NCBI GenBank assembly: GCA_021292165.1 | Contig: CM037876.1 | Location: forward strand, 113,961,379-114,025,378 | DNA length: 64,000 nucleotides | Source of the DNA: Shinisaurus crocodilurus | Lineage: Eukaryota > Chordata > Lepidosauria > Squamata > Shinisauridae | Direction of reading: 5' to 3' | In this document: one piece after another, positions 47,395-58,853 of the stretch | Layout: each line of letters starts with the position of its first letter | Position numbering within the stretch: position 1 is the first letter of the stretch | The notes under the pieces: model-generated | Told to the model about the DNA's origin: nothing | Database searches by the model: none | Seen by the model: only the letters and a program-made list of their open reading frames with translations | Position numbers and translations under genes: made by a program

Positions 47395-47812
47395 CATTTG
47401 AGAAGATGGATGGATGATAGAGCCTTTTTAGCAGTGGCACTGGTTTTATGGTATTCCTTGCCTAGTTACATCCAATAGTTCAGCCTCCCCCAACCTGGCA
47501 GCATCCAGTTGTGTTAGACCACAACTCCAAGCATCCGCTAGCTAGCATAGCTGACTGAGGGATGCTGGGAGTTGTAGTCCCAACACATCCGGAGAGTGGC
47601 AGGTTGAGGAAGGCTGCAATAGGTTATTGAAAAACTTGGTTTTGAAGTCTGGTTTTAATGTGTTGCCATTGTTTTCACTATATTACTTCTTACTAATTGT
47701 ACCATGGTTTTATTTTTAATGTGATTTTATGCATTTTTATTATTATTTGTATTAGTATAAGCCGGTTTGAGTACTATTTGGTAGAAAAGCTGTGTAAAAA
47801 TCTTAATACTAC
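47395..47812 (+). mobile_element. L2 3' end with nested palindromic MITE
   Basis: L2-like tail at 47,640-47,812 (ggttttaatgtgttgccatt, ataagccggtttgagtacta). Bases 47,482-47,617 are a palindromic hAT-like MITE (cagcctcccccaacctggca to tgaggaaggctg), flanked by caatagtt / caataggt. Confidence 0.6.
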
Positions 47813-47820
47813 CTAGTATA

Positions 47821-48062
47821 TAGGCAGTCCCCGGGTTACGAATGAGATCCGTTCGCAAGTCTGTCTTTAAGTCGAATGTGTATGTAAGTTGGAACAGAAG
47901 CTGCGCAATGTTTTCAAAGTGTTGCAAAGTGTCACAAAGTATAGTGCGTTTGTTTGTAAGTACAAACCATTGTATTTAACTCAGATTTTTACATATATGG
48001 CGGTCCATTCTTAAGTATGAGATGTCCATAAGTCAGGACGTTTGTAACCTGGGGACTACCTG
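47821..48062. mobile_element. Tigger-like MITE, second family
   Basis: 242 bp with inverted ends taggcagtccccgggttacg and gtaacctggggactacctg, flanked by TA (47,819-47,820; 48,063-48,064). The internal ttcgcaagtctgtctttaag is typical of this MITE type. No transposase. Confidence 0.85.
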
Positions 48063-48083
48063 TATAGCTCAGGACGAGAGAGA

Positions 48084-48236
48084 ATTCATAGATCATAGAG
48101 TTGGAAGGGGCCTACAAGGCCATCGAGCCCAACCCCCTGCTCAATGCAGGAAACTAGAGGAGGGGGCTGCCATCCAAGTAATAACCAGGCCTGACCCTGC
48201 TTAGCTTTCCACGCTCAGACAAGCTGAGCCAGCACT
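48084..48236 (-). mobile_element. 5S rRNA-derived SINE with CR1 tail, copy B
   Basis: The tail (left) is ttcatagatcatagagttgg; the head (right) reads on the minus strand gctggctcagcttgtctgag, gtggaaagctaagcagggtc and aggcctggttattacttgga, the 5S internal promoter region. The distance to LRP6 exon 3 is only about 110 bp. Confidence 0.85.
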
Positions 48237-48341
48237 TAACTACTTCAGTGTTATTTATGTCTTACTTTTAATTGGAAAATGCTCTTGATGGGTATGGGAA
48301 GAACTGTTTATAATATGTGTTTTCCCCCTTTGCTTTTTTAA

Positions 48342-49450
<1,109 letters not shown>

Positions 49451-49454
49451 TACC

Positions 49455-49550
49455 ATATGCACTGATCTGCGAGTAAGCCCCACTTAACTCAATAGGATGT
49501 ACTTCTCTGCCTATATATATATATATATATATAGGATTGCACTGTAAAAG
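49455..49550. mobile_element. Palindromic squamate MITE, altered by (TA)n
   Basis: gagtaagccccacttaactc and tataggattgcactgt are the recognisable parts. A (TA)n expansion sits where the right arm should be. Confidence 0.55.
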
Positions 49551-49562
49551 ATAGGCTAGCCA

Positions 49563-49721
49563 CTGGCTTACGCTGGCTCAGCTTGTCTGAGCGTGGAAAG
49601 GTAAGCAGGGACAGGCCTGGTTATTACTTGGATGGGAGACCCCTCCTCTAGTTCCCTGCATTGAGCAGGGGGTTGGACTCGATAGCCTTGTAGGCTCCTT
49701 CCAACTCTATGATCTATGAAA
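49563..49721 (+). mobile_element. 5S rRNA-derived SINE with CR1 tail, copy C
   Basis: The head is ctggcttacgctggctcagc, then gagcgtggaaaggtaagcag, gcctggttattacttggatg and ggagaccc. This aligns with the A box, intermediate element and C box of 5S rRNA genes. The tail is CR1: gagcagggggttggactcga, ttccaactctatgatctatg. It is the best-preserved of three copies. Confidence 0.9.
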
Positions 49722-50574
49722 TTGTATATGTACACTCCTGTCCAAAGCAGTGTGGTCATAGAGATAGTTTGGTTTTACTATATTTAATGTTTGCTTTTAT
49801 ATTCGTGTTTCATATATATGTCATCTAGAAAGCTTTGGAAGGTGGGTGAGGTGTAAATGATGGTAATGAATAATAAGTGCGGGATAATTATAGGACATTG
49901 AAAACATTTATTTTATCATTTATTTAGGAGTATAAAAATGCTTTTACATCCTCTACTTTTCAGTTATTGACAGTGTTGATTAATGGGAGAAAGAACAAAG
50001 AAATGCCTCACATAAACTGTAATGTTGTCTTCTTTCTTATGAGAGCAGAGCTCTGAAATACACCTGAGTAATCAGTACCCTTTAAAGCAGCCCTCATCTA
50101 AACGGAAAACTGACCACATGCAGGATATGAAATGATAGCCTGCTACAATACAAATTGCAGGCTAAGGGTGGTTTCTCTTGTAATTATGAAAGAACCATAG
50201 TTTGCATACCTGTGGCTTTGTTCAGTTTGTTTTTGACAGATGATTTTTCTTTTTGAATTGTAAGTGAGTTTGCAGCCCAGATATGTTTGAGCCGTAGGAG
50301 ATTATTCTGTGTGTTAGATTATCATTCTTTAAAAAAAAAAAAAAAGTTCAGAAAAACCACCAAAATTGAATACAATTGTGTATTGAAGATAGCCATCTTA
50401 CATCACATGTATTGAGGATAGCAAACTTCTGTATTGGGGCCTCTCTAGACAGTGGCCGAAAGGTTGGAAATATATGGACCAGTTTACTATATTTAGGATT
50501 GAGGTTTGGAGAACTTTAATGGTAGTACATCAATAGTTTCCCATAGTTATCTATGCATTTTAAATAGTTACGTT
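49722..50574. other. No recognisable feature
   Basis: AT-rich intron with a poly-A run near 50,331. No gene. Confidence 0.4.
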
Positions 50575-50575
50575 G

Positions 50576-50709
50576 CTCTAAGCCAGGACTCTCCAACCTT
50601 GGGTCCCCAGATGTTGCTGGCCTACAGCTCTCAGCATATGGCTGGGTATGCTGGGAGCTGTAGGCCAGCAACATCTGGGGACCCAAGGTTGGGGAGCCCT
50701 GCTCTAAGC
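50576..50709. mobile_element. Palindromic hAT-like MITE with 8-bp target duplication
   Basis: 118-bp element (50,584-50,701), caggactctccaaccttggg to its inverse ending gggagccctg. The two halves are near-perfect inverse copies. Flanked by ctctaagc at 50,576-50,583 and 50,702-50,709. Confidence 0.85.
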
Positions 50710-50924
50710 TTTCCTTGAGCTCTTCTCTTCCTGAAAGATGTGTCTGTGTCTGTCTGTCTATATATGTGTGTGTGTGGTAGCATTAACCGCTCCCAGTAAC
50801 TATGAGAACATCCCATCACCTGCCTCAGGCTCACTTCATATTGGCACTAGGCAGAATTAGTCAATGCTTTTAACAGGGAAAACAAAAAGCAGGGAGAGTG
50901 GGAAAATAATTTTCCAGTCATTTA

Positions 50925-51120
50925 GTAACTGTGCCCAAGTTTGGGTGGCAACTAGAGAAAGGGCCTTCTCAGTTCTGGAACCTCTCCTGTGGAACTGTGT
51001 CCCCTGTCCACTTATCTGGCTGCCTCTTTTATGGCATGAAGATGTTGTTCCTGTATTAAGCTTTTAACAGAATTCAGTTTTCATCTTGCTAGTGCCTTCA
51101 GTTGAATTTTCTGCTGCTGT
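50925..51120 (+). mobile_element. L2 3' end
   Basis: agagaaagggccttctcagt, cctctcctgtggaactgtgt and the following blocks follow the order of the L2 3' terminal region. Confidence 0.65.
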
Positions 51121-51149
51121 TTTATCCTCTATTTTAATTATTGTGATTG

Positions 51150-51215
51150 CTGTAATAGAATTACAGAGTTTGAAGGGGCCAACCCCCTGCTCAGTGCATG
51201 AATCCAGTTTGAGAG
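51150..51215 (-). mobile_element. CR1 3'-end scrap
   Basis: atagaattacagagtttgaa, then ccaaccccctgctcagtgca, a short decayed CR1 terminus. Confidence 0.55.
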
Positions 51216-51219
51216 ATTG

Positions 51220-51658
51220 GATAAAAGTATTTTAAATACATTTATTGGATGCCAGTGGTTACCTTTTAAATATGTGTGGACATTGCTGCAAAATATACAT
51301 ACATTGCCCTTTATGCTTGAATTAGGTATGTGAATGCATGAACCTGCTGGGACCTGAGAATTCTATACAAATCCTTTAATTATTTACTTATTTATTTTAC
51401 GTGTACATGCTGCAGGAATCTCAAGCTAATAGGTCTGCGCAACAGGTACATGTGGTAGTAAAAAGTAGTGTGTAGGATGGTATCTTATAACAACACACCA
51501 TGGGAACACATAGTATATACGTGAACAAGGCCAATTGTATTGGTATTTGCTACTTGTTTTTTGCTCTTCCTTCTGGGTGGGTGATAATCAGGTGGAACGA
51601 TTGGCCCCAACCATGTAGTTCATAGGCACAAACCTAAGATTGCTCCATAAGGAAGTCG

Positions 51659-51698
<40 letters not shown>

Positions 51699-52215
51699 AC
51701 ACACTGTGTGTGTGTGTGTGTGCGTGTGTGTGCGTGCGTGAATGAGAAAGAAACAGAATAAATATCTTGTTTGAGATAAAGTACTGGCTTTGGGGATCTG
51801 GATGGTCCAGTACACTCATGAACATGAAGGAGAACTGCCCAAGAAGTTTACTACTTGGCTGTAAGTGCTTGCATATGACTGGGTTGCTGGAAGAGTTTTC
51901 TGAAGGAACAGAGACCATTTAGGCATTAGAGAAGCCACGTAAGTGATTGCAGAATCAAATGTGTGTTTTATGAAGAATAACTGATTGAGGAGGCAGCTTC
52001 TGGTCTAGCTTTCAGGCTGAGAAACATGCACATTTTTGGCCACAATAATATGAAGGATTCATTCTCTAGTGCCAGCACAGCACCTGCCTTCTTCTCCAGT
52101 GCTGTTCTGTATTCTGCCTGCTTCCTTGCTTAGTTGATGAGAGGGAAAACCACAGCTGGACACAAAGGCTATAATATATCTACTCTAGTACAGTCTACAG
52201 TAGTGCTGTCAGCAT
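51220..52215. other. No gene seen; microsatellite at 51,650
   Basis: Intronic sequence with one long microsatellite (listed). Nothing else assigned. Confidence 0.4.
51650..51740. repeat. (TC)n followed by (TG)n
   Basis: About 18 TC units, a short gacacacac link, then TG units with GC interruptions. Confidence 0.95.
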
Positions 52216-52219
52216 TGTT

Positions 52220-52560
52220 ACTGGAAGCCCAAGTGACAGTGACATCAGTGGGTCTCAGTGCCCCACATCAGCTTTGGGTGGTGTGCCAGCTGTGCACCCC
52301 TTCTTGGAAAGAAATGATTTCACCAAAGCTATCCATGCTCTAATAATGTCCAGGCTGGGTTACTGTATGTACGGATGCCCTTGAAAAGCATCTGAAAACA
52401 TAGGTGGTTCGGAACATGGTGGCCATACTGTTAACAGGGCTCTGTGAGTATATCATGTCAGGTTTGAAACAACTGTGCTGGCTTCCAGTTATGCCCAGGT
52501 TCTATTTAAGGTGCTGATCCTGGCCTTTAAAACCCTGAACAAATTGAAGTCTCGCCCAGC
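52220..52560 (+). mobile_element. L2 fragment
   Basis: ctgctccatgctctaat-like block at 52,330, then ggctgggttactgtatgtac, gctggcttccagttatgccc and cctggcctttaaaaccctga are the standard order for L2 3' ORF sequence. Cut off by element B at about 52,560-52,690. Confidence 0.7.
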
Positions 52561-52689
52561 TGAGGAGGGAAAAACCAAGAACACAAACTTTGGCAAAAGA
52601 AAAGCAAGCTGAGAATAAGGATGCAAAAAAGAAAAAGGGAAAAAAAACCATATTGCTAAAATCATCAAGGCCGGTAATTATTATTATTA

Positions 52690-53335
52690 TTTTTAAAAAT
52701 AAACTAATGTAATCCCAGCTCCCCCCCCCCCGGACTACACAACAGTGAAATCCCTGCTCTCCCCCCCCCCCCCGAACTACACAACAGTGAAATCCCTGCT
52801 CCCCCGGGACCACACAATGAAATCCCTGCTCCCCCCCCGGGACTACGCAACAATGAATCCTAGCTTCCCACCCCACCCCCAAGACTACACAGCAATGAAA
52901 TCCCTGTCCCCCCCCCCCCGGGACTACCCAACAATGTAATCCCAGCTCTCCCCCCCCCCGAAATCCCAGCTCCCCCCCCCCCCGTGTAGGCCCCAGCTGC
53001 AGTGCATATGAGCATTCTGTTTTGACGTAGGAGAGATTTGCATATCCACTCCTGATTTAGCCCCTGTGGCGTCAGTTCATACGAACATTCTAAATATCGT
53101 TGGAGTGATTTGTATAACCGCTCCTGAATGGCCCCTGCGAACATTCCAAGTGACAACATTGGCTCTCAGTTATTTGGGCCGTACAGGCGCAGTGATGGGG
53201 TTTTCGGAGATTTGAACCCGCCAGTCTTTGTCCTTGGGTGATGGAGATTATGCGTGCCAAGTTTGGGGCGGATCCGTCCAGCCGTGTAGGAGCCTATGCA
53301 ACGAACGCAAACGCACGGATACACAGGATTTGGGA
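52690..53335 (-). mobile_element. Element B, reverse copy with C-rich minisatellite
   Basis: 52,718-52,985 is an array of about seven diverged units of actacacaacagtgaaatcc plus C runs. The following 53,000-53,330 (catatgagcattctgttttg, ggcggatccgtccagccgtg) is the reverse complement, with divergence, of 54,740-55,060. Confidence 0.75.
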
Positions 53336-53927
53336 CGTCCCACACACAGCAGTCATTCTCTGACTGAAAGTGTAACATTTAGGCTGGGTTCTGGCAGCAG
53401 AAATCTTTTCTGACAAATATTTACCGGTAACCCTAAAGAAAAATCAGGTTAATCCTGAGAGTCTACAGGTGATGAAGAGTGACGGTGTTTGGGGTAGATC
53501 CATCAAAACGTGATGGAGCCTATGCGACGACGCCCCACACACAACAGTCATTCAGTCATTTAAAAAGTGTATCTCCCTTTTCACCCCCTCATAGAACATT
53601 CTAAATGGCCTAGGGGAGATTTGCATACCCAGCCCTATTGGCCCTTGCGGGAATAGCCTATGGGCTATATACATAACTGCTCCTATTGGCTCCTGCAGCA
53701 ATTATGAGGTGAGGCCGACTTGCATAACTGCTCCCCTGTTGTTTTTCCCATAGGAGATATGAGAGTGGGGCGATTTTGCCCCCATTTTTCACCCCCTTAG
53801 GGATGGAATTTCCAAAAATCCTTCCTTGGTGGGTGTCTACATCATAAAAGCAATGTTCCTTCAAAATTTCACGTTCCTAGATTAAATGGTTTGAGCTGGG
53901 CATTGAGTCAGTCAGTCAGGACTTCCT

Positions 53928-53930
<3 letters not shown>
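53336..53930 (+). mobile_element. Element A copy 2 (5'-truncated)
   Basis: gactgaaagtgtaacattta to gtcagtcagtcaggacttcc. Lacks the gttgcccgcggc start. Confidence 0.75.

Positions 53931-53962
<32 letters not shown>
53931..53962. repeat. (TA)n microsatellite
   Basis: About 15 TA units between element A copies 2 and 3. Confidence 0.95.
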
Positions 53963-53963
<1 letters not shown>

Positions 53964-53965
<2 letters not shown>

Positions 53966-54676
53966 TAGCTGTTGCCCGCGGCTGCGCTCGTGTGGATTTT
54001 AGGATTTGGTATAATTGTTTTTAAAAGAAACATGTATTGAAAAGATGCAATGTCTCGGACTGAAAGTGTAACGTTTAGGCTGGGTGCTGGCAGCAGAAAT
54101 CTTTTGTGACAGAAATATCTGTTCTTAAAGAAAAATCAGGTTAATCCTGAGAGTGTACAGGTGATAAAGACTGAGCATGCCAAGTTTGGGGTAGATCCGT
54201 CTAAACGTGATGGAGCCTATGTGACGATGCCCCCCACACAACAGTCATTCAGTCATTTAAAAAGTTTCCCTCCCTTTTCACCCCATCATGTAAAAAGTTT
54301 CCCTCCCTTTTAACCCCCTCAGAGAACATTCTAAATGGCCTAGGGGAGATTTGCATACCCAGCCCTATTGGCCCTTGCAGGACTTCATACGAACATTCTA
54401 AGTGTCCTATGGGCTATTTGCATAACTGCTGCTATTGGCTCCTGCAGCAAGTTGGCTCCTGAAGCAATTATGAGGTGAGGCCTGTTTGCAGAACTGCAGA
54501 TATGAGAGTGGGGTGATTTTGCCCCCTTTTTTCACCCCCTTAGGGATGGAATTTCCCAAAATCCTTCCTTAGTGAGGGTCTACATCATAAAAGCAATGTC
54601 CCTCAAAATTTCACGTTCCTAGATTAAACAGTTTGAGCTGGGCATTGATGAGTCAGTCAGTCAGGACACCTTCTTT
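53964..54676 (+). mobile_element. Element A copy 3
   Basis: Starts actagctgttgcccgcggct, ends gtcagtcagtcaggacacct. Its central part includes a small internal duplication of aaaaagtttccctccctttt (54,258 and 54,292). Confidence 0.8.
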
Positions 54677-54679
54677 TAT

Positions 54680-55717
54680 ATCCACTATATAAATGTGAAT
54701 GTTTGTACGTTTGTACGTACGTGGGTCCGCGCGGCGGGTTTGCATCGCATGGGCTCCTACCCGGTTGGATGGATCCGCCCCAAACTTGGCGGCACGCATA
54801 CTCCATATCACCCAAGGACAAAGACTGGCGGGTTAAAATCTCCGAAAAACCCTCGCCGGGCCGGTACGGCACAAAATAAATGAGAGCCAATGGTGTCGCT
54901 CGGAATGCTCGCAGGGGCCATTCAGGAGGCGTTATGCAAATCGCTCCAACAGGCACATAGAATGTTGCACTGCCTCCACAGGGGCCCAATCAGAGGCAGA
55001 TATGCAAATCTCTCCTACTTCCAAACAGAATGTTCACATGAACCACAGCCGGGACAGCAGGGATTTGATTTCGTAATCCCGGGGGGGGGGGGAGGCAGGG
55101 ATTTCATTGTTGCATAGTCCCAGGGGGGATGGGAAGCAGGAATTTGATTGTGTCGTCCGGGGGGGGCACACAGGGATTTCATTGTGTGGTCCTGGGGGGG
55201 GGACGATGACACACACACAGGGATTTCATTGTTGCATAGTCCCGGGGGGGGGAAGCAGGGAATTCATTGTGTAGTACTGGGGGGGCATTTTTGCATAGTC
55301 CCGGGGGGGGGAGGGAAGCAGGGATTTCATTGTGTGGTCTTGGGGGGGGGGACACAGGGATTTCATTGTTGCATAGTCCGGGGGGGGTGGACCCACAGGG
55401 ATTTCATTGTGTGCTCCTGGGGGGGGGCAGGGATTTCATTGTTGCATAGTCCCGGGGGGGGGGTGGGAAGCAGGGATTTCACTGTGTAGTACTGGTGGGG
55501 AGGGAAACAGGGAATTCATTGTTGCATAGTCCCGGGGAGAGGGGAAGCTAGAATTTCATTGTGTAGTCATGGGGGGAAGCAGGGATTTCATTGTGCAGTC
55601 CTGAGGTGGGGGGGAGCAGGGATTTCACAGCGGACAGCTACCTTAAGGAATTTCGAACAAAGAGTGCCTATAGGAAAAGGACGACCCGTGCAACGCCGGG
55701 TAAAAAAAAAGCTAGTA
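54680..55717 (+). mobile_element. Element B, forward copy with G-rich minisatellite
   Basis: Starts ccactatataaatgtgaatg and ends gacccgtgcaacgccgggta followed by an A run and gctagta. The end is the approximate inverse of the element A start (actagct...gcccgcgg), so A and B may be the two ends of one element family. The minisatellite lies at 55,055-55,625. Confidence 0.75.
55055..55625. repeat. G-run minisatellite
   Basis: About a dozen units of gcagggatttcattgttgca plus tagtccc and a run of 6-11 G. Unit length varies. Multiple adjacent G runs could form G-quadruplexes on the + strand. Confidence 0.9.
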
Positions 55718-55748
55718 TATATATATAGATAGATAGATAGATAGATAT
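55715..55748. repeat. (TA)n / (GATA)n microsatellite
   Basis: Short TA tract followed by about six GATA units. Confidence 0.95.
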
Positions 55749-55749
55749 A

Positions 55750-56772
55750 GATTGAAGTACATATCTCTCAGAGTTAAATGAAACTAATAACTAGTGACTG
55801 TGAAACTGAAAGTGCCCCAAAAACCTTGGTGGAAGAGAGCTGAACTCTTGTCAGGATATCATGCATAGTTCTTTAGGTTGGTAAAATTAGTGTGTCAACA
55901 ATCTTCAGTAACTTAGTTTTTTTCTTACAATTTAAATAATGTAAGAGAAGTACATGCTATTGTCTTTAAATTTTTACAAGTATTCCAATAGAACTGGCTA
56001 CATAATATAACATTTAAATCACATTAATAGTGCAATCCGATGGCGACTAGACAAGTGTCTAAACAGCCATAGGATTTTTCAGATTCCTAGCTATAAGCTG
56101 AGAAAATCGCTCCAACCTCATAGCTGGGGATCCATGCTCTGATCCCGCCCCCCAGCTGGCACAGAAAGAGCGGCAACAGCTGCTTCTCTGAGGTCATAAG
56201 TGTGACCTCAGAGAAGTGCTTTTGGGAGCATCCTGAGCGGGTGAGGAGGGAAGGAGACCGGCACCATCAAGATATGACGTATCCTCAGCCTCCGTCCCTC
56301 CTGTTCCGTAGTGCTGCACTTCGACGGCCAAAATTGGCTGTCTAAGTGCTTTGCAGAGCAAGAGGAGCATGGAGGCGACCTTAGCCTCTGTGTTCCTTCC
56401 GCCCTCCATAGGGTGCTTGTAACCCTCCGAGTTTGGAGGGTTATGAGCGTCCCCATAGGGTTGCGCCCTAACTGTGCTTTCATTTCCCCCCTCAAACTTT
56501 TCAGGTCAAATTTTTGTATTGGGACAAAAAATTAACTTGTGGTATGTTTTTTTTTAGCCTTGTTGTTTATTAAATACAAGGAAAACAAACATGCTAAATT
56601 AGATCTCGCAGGGGCATCAACATTTTTTCCAATGCAAACTGAAAATTTTCCCATGCAAATGGCCTTATGCAAATAGCCGATTTTGGACTGAGCCACTCGA
56701 AGCACTCTTCACATGCACTCAGATTTGGAGCCTTATCTCTTTGAACTTTGCATTGTTAAGAACAGGCCATGG
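55750..56772. other. No recognisable feature
   Basis: Intronic sequence with a moderately GC-rich patch at 56,130-56,470 (unassigned). An inverted pair gaggtcataagtgtgacctc lies at 56,191-56,210. Confidence 0.4.
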
Positions 56773-56775
56773 AAT

Positions 56776-57330
56776 ATCATAGAATCATAGAATAGTAGAG
56801 TTGGAAGGGGCCTATAAGGCCATCGAGTCCAACCCCCTGCTCAATGCAGGAATCCCAAGTCAAAGCATCCCTGACAGATGGCTGTCCAGCTGCACTTTGA
56901 ATGCCTCTAGTGTGGGAGAGCCCACTACCTCCCTAGATAGTTTGTTCCATTATTTTATATTGCTCGAACAGTCAGGAAATTTTTCCTGATGTCCAGGCGG
57001 AATCTGGGTTCCTGTAACTTGAGCCCATTATTCCATGTCTTGCAATCTGGGATGATCGAGAAGAGATCCCGGCTCTCCTCTGTGTGGGAACCTTTCAAGT
57101 ACTTGAAGAGTTCTATCATATCTCCCCTCAGTCTTCTCTTCTGAAGGCTTAACATGCCCAGTTGTTTCAGTCTTTCCTCATAGGGCCTTGTTTTCTGTCC
57201 CCTGATCATCTTGTTGCCCTCCTCTGAACCCTTTCCAGTTTTGCTTAAAGTGTGGTGCCCAGAACTGTACGCAGTAGTCAAGATGAGGCCTAACCAGTGG
57301 CTGAGTAGAGGAGAACTACTTGAATGTCCA
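56776..57330 (-). pseudogene. CR1 LINE, 3' end with ORF2 C-terminus
   Basis: The left end is the CR1 terminal repeat atagaatcatagaatagtag. On the minus strand the frame reads KRRLRGDMIELFKYLKG and KLQEPRFRLDIRKNFLT, the standard C-terminal CR1 ORF2 motifs, with the frame still open for about 130 codons. 5'-truncated, so not a functional element. Confidence 0.9.
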
Positions 57331-57349
57331 TCTTTTATTGTTCCATCAT

Positions 57350-57545
57350 TCACTGCCTGTAACCGTTCATGTTTGAGACTTTCCTCCGACTGAGCTGTGA
57401 AAAACGCTTCTTACTTGGAGTTAGTTTGTTCTACCTACAGTTTCTTTCCTTGAAACCTGAATTGTCTGTTCGATCTGGGATTCATTAAGAACCTGTCATG
57501 GAAAGTATTATTTTCATAGGCCTTGAATTCTTGTCTGCTATGGAT
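57350..57545. other. No recognisable feature
   Basis: Unassigned intronic sequence. Confidence 0.4.
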
Positions 57546-57546
57546 C

Positions 57547-58080
57547 ACCGTATTTTTCGCTCCATAGGACGCACTTACAAACCCCCCCCCCCCAAATAGG
57601 GGGAAATGTTTGGGCGTCTTATTTAGTGAATATTGTAAAAAACCAAACAACTTTTTTTTTTTTGGCTAGGCAGGCGGCAGCAGCGGAGCAGCTTATGGGC
57701 CCCGATCCCGGGATGTTATTCAAACCTTACCTGGGCTCGAGGTTACCTGGGCTCATCTTTCCGCGGTGGCGGTGGCCAGATCTCGCTGTTGTGAGCAGCG
57801 CGAAGTGTTCTCTGCGCCGCTGGAGGTGCCCGCCGCCGCCGCTGGAGGTGCCCCCCGCCGCCGCTGGAGGTGCCCCCCGCCGCCGCTGGAGGTGCCCCCC
57901 GCCGCCGCTGGAGGTGCCCCCCGCCGCCGCTGGAGGTGCGCGCTGGAGCCGCCCGCCGCCGGAGCCGCCCGCCGCCGCCGCTGGAACCGCCGCCCACGCT
58001 GGTCCCGACGCGTCACTTCTGGCGCGGCGGAAGTGACGCGACAGGACCCTGTTCCGGCGCTCTGTACCCCTGCGCTATGT
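57547..58080 (+). mobile_element. TIR element 'accgtatttttcgctcc', second locus, 3' end missing
   Basis: Starts accgtatttttcgctccata, then ggacgcacttacaaac and a C run, as at 40,551. The body agcagcggagcagcttatgg and gggccccgatccc matches 40,075-40,110. No inverse terminus is seen. Confidence 0.65.
57820..57940. repeat. 22-bp GC-rich minisatellite
   Basis: Six starts of ctggaggtg at exactly 22-base spacing (57,820, 57,842, 57,864, 57,886, 57,908, 57,930). Because 22 is not a multiple of 3, every frame stays open and cycles every 66 bases, which creates misleading long open frames on both strands. Confidence 0.95.
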
Positions 58081-58618
58081 TTTTGGCAGGGGAAACCATG
58101 GCAGCAGGGCTGTTTAACGTGGCAGTTGCTGGAGGCAGCCATCTTGGGACCACCGGGCTGCCCCCCCATTTTGCCCGCCCCACGGCGACCGCTCGGGTAC
58201 GCAGCCCGAGCAGGGCCAGGCCCACAGATGGCCCAGCCTGATGGGGGGGGCGAGATAGGTCTGGCCCCCTCCCCCCCTCCAGCCAGACAAGCCAGTCTCG
58301 GCTGTGACCATCCAACAGATGGCACTGAGGCCTGCCCATATAGTGTAGAGGTTCCAAAAAAGATTTCAGGGTTGGACTAGATCTCTGCATGTGTGGGTTT
58401 ATTTAGGTTTTTCTCTAGAACCAGTGTCTTTGATTGCCTGGGATGGTTTACATCAGGAATCATTTGAACCCCTTAAAATGTATTGAGCCTATAGCTAATT
58501 GCCATCAGCTATGATTTCTGAAGAGTGTAACCATTAAGCTTTTACCATGAGAGTTGCTATAATAAAAAGTCTCGCTGATTTGGGGTGTCCTGTGTCAAAA
58601 TACCAGAGTGTGTGCCTG
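58081..58618. other. No gene seen
   Basis: 58,080-58,260 stays GC-rich; the rest is unassigned. Confidence 0.35.
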
Positions 58619-58619
58619 A

Positions 58620-58853
58620 AGGATCGGGCTCATGACACAAAGTTAAATTATGGAATTGACTACCGCGAGATGTGGTGATGGCCACCAACATAAAAGGCTT
58701 AATTTAAAATATTAGTTAAATTTATGGAGGATAAGGCTATGAATGGCTATAGTCATGATTCCACTAAATACTAGTTGTTGAGATAGAACAGCAGGTGAGG
58801 ATTAGTGCTCCTATGACTTGCTATGGGTATCTGGTTGGCCACTGTGTGGGAAG
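58620..58853 (+). mobile_element. CR1-group LINE 3' end, left part
   Basis: aaattatggaattgactacc, gtggtgatggccaccaacat, ttatggaggataaggctatg and ctggttggccactgtgtggg follow the 3'-end order of the 3,895 element in plus orientation. It is interrupted at 58,853 and resumes at 60,701. Confidence 0.8.

Noticed and set aside
49563..49640. Possible 5S rRNA gene
   Set aside because: Only the internal promoter region is similar. The 5' portion is not 5S and the 3' end is a CR1 tail, so this is a SINE.
55055..55489. Gly/His-rich repeated open frame over the G-run array
   Set aside because: Peptide repeats mirror the DNA repeat and occur in more than one frame.
55055..55625. CRISPR-like regularly spaced repeat
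   Set aside because: This is a eukaryotic intron. The spacers are not unique: units vary by G-run length and are a minisatellite.
57753..58380. Frames of 190-204 codons on both strands
   Set aside because: Driven by the 22-bp minisatellite and GC richness.
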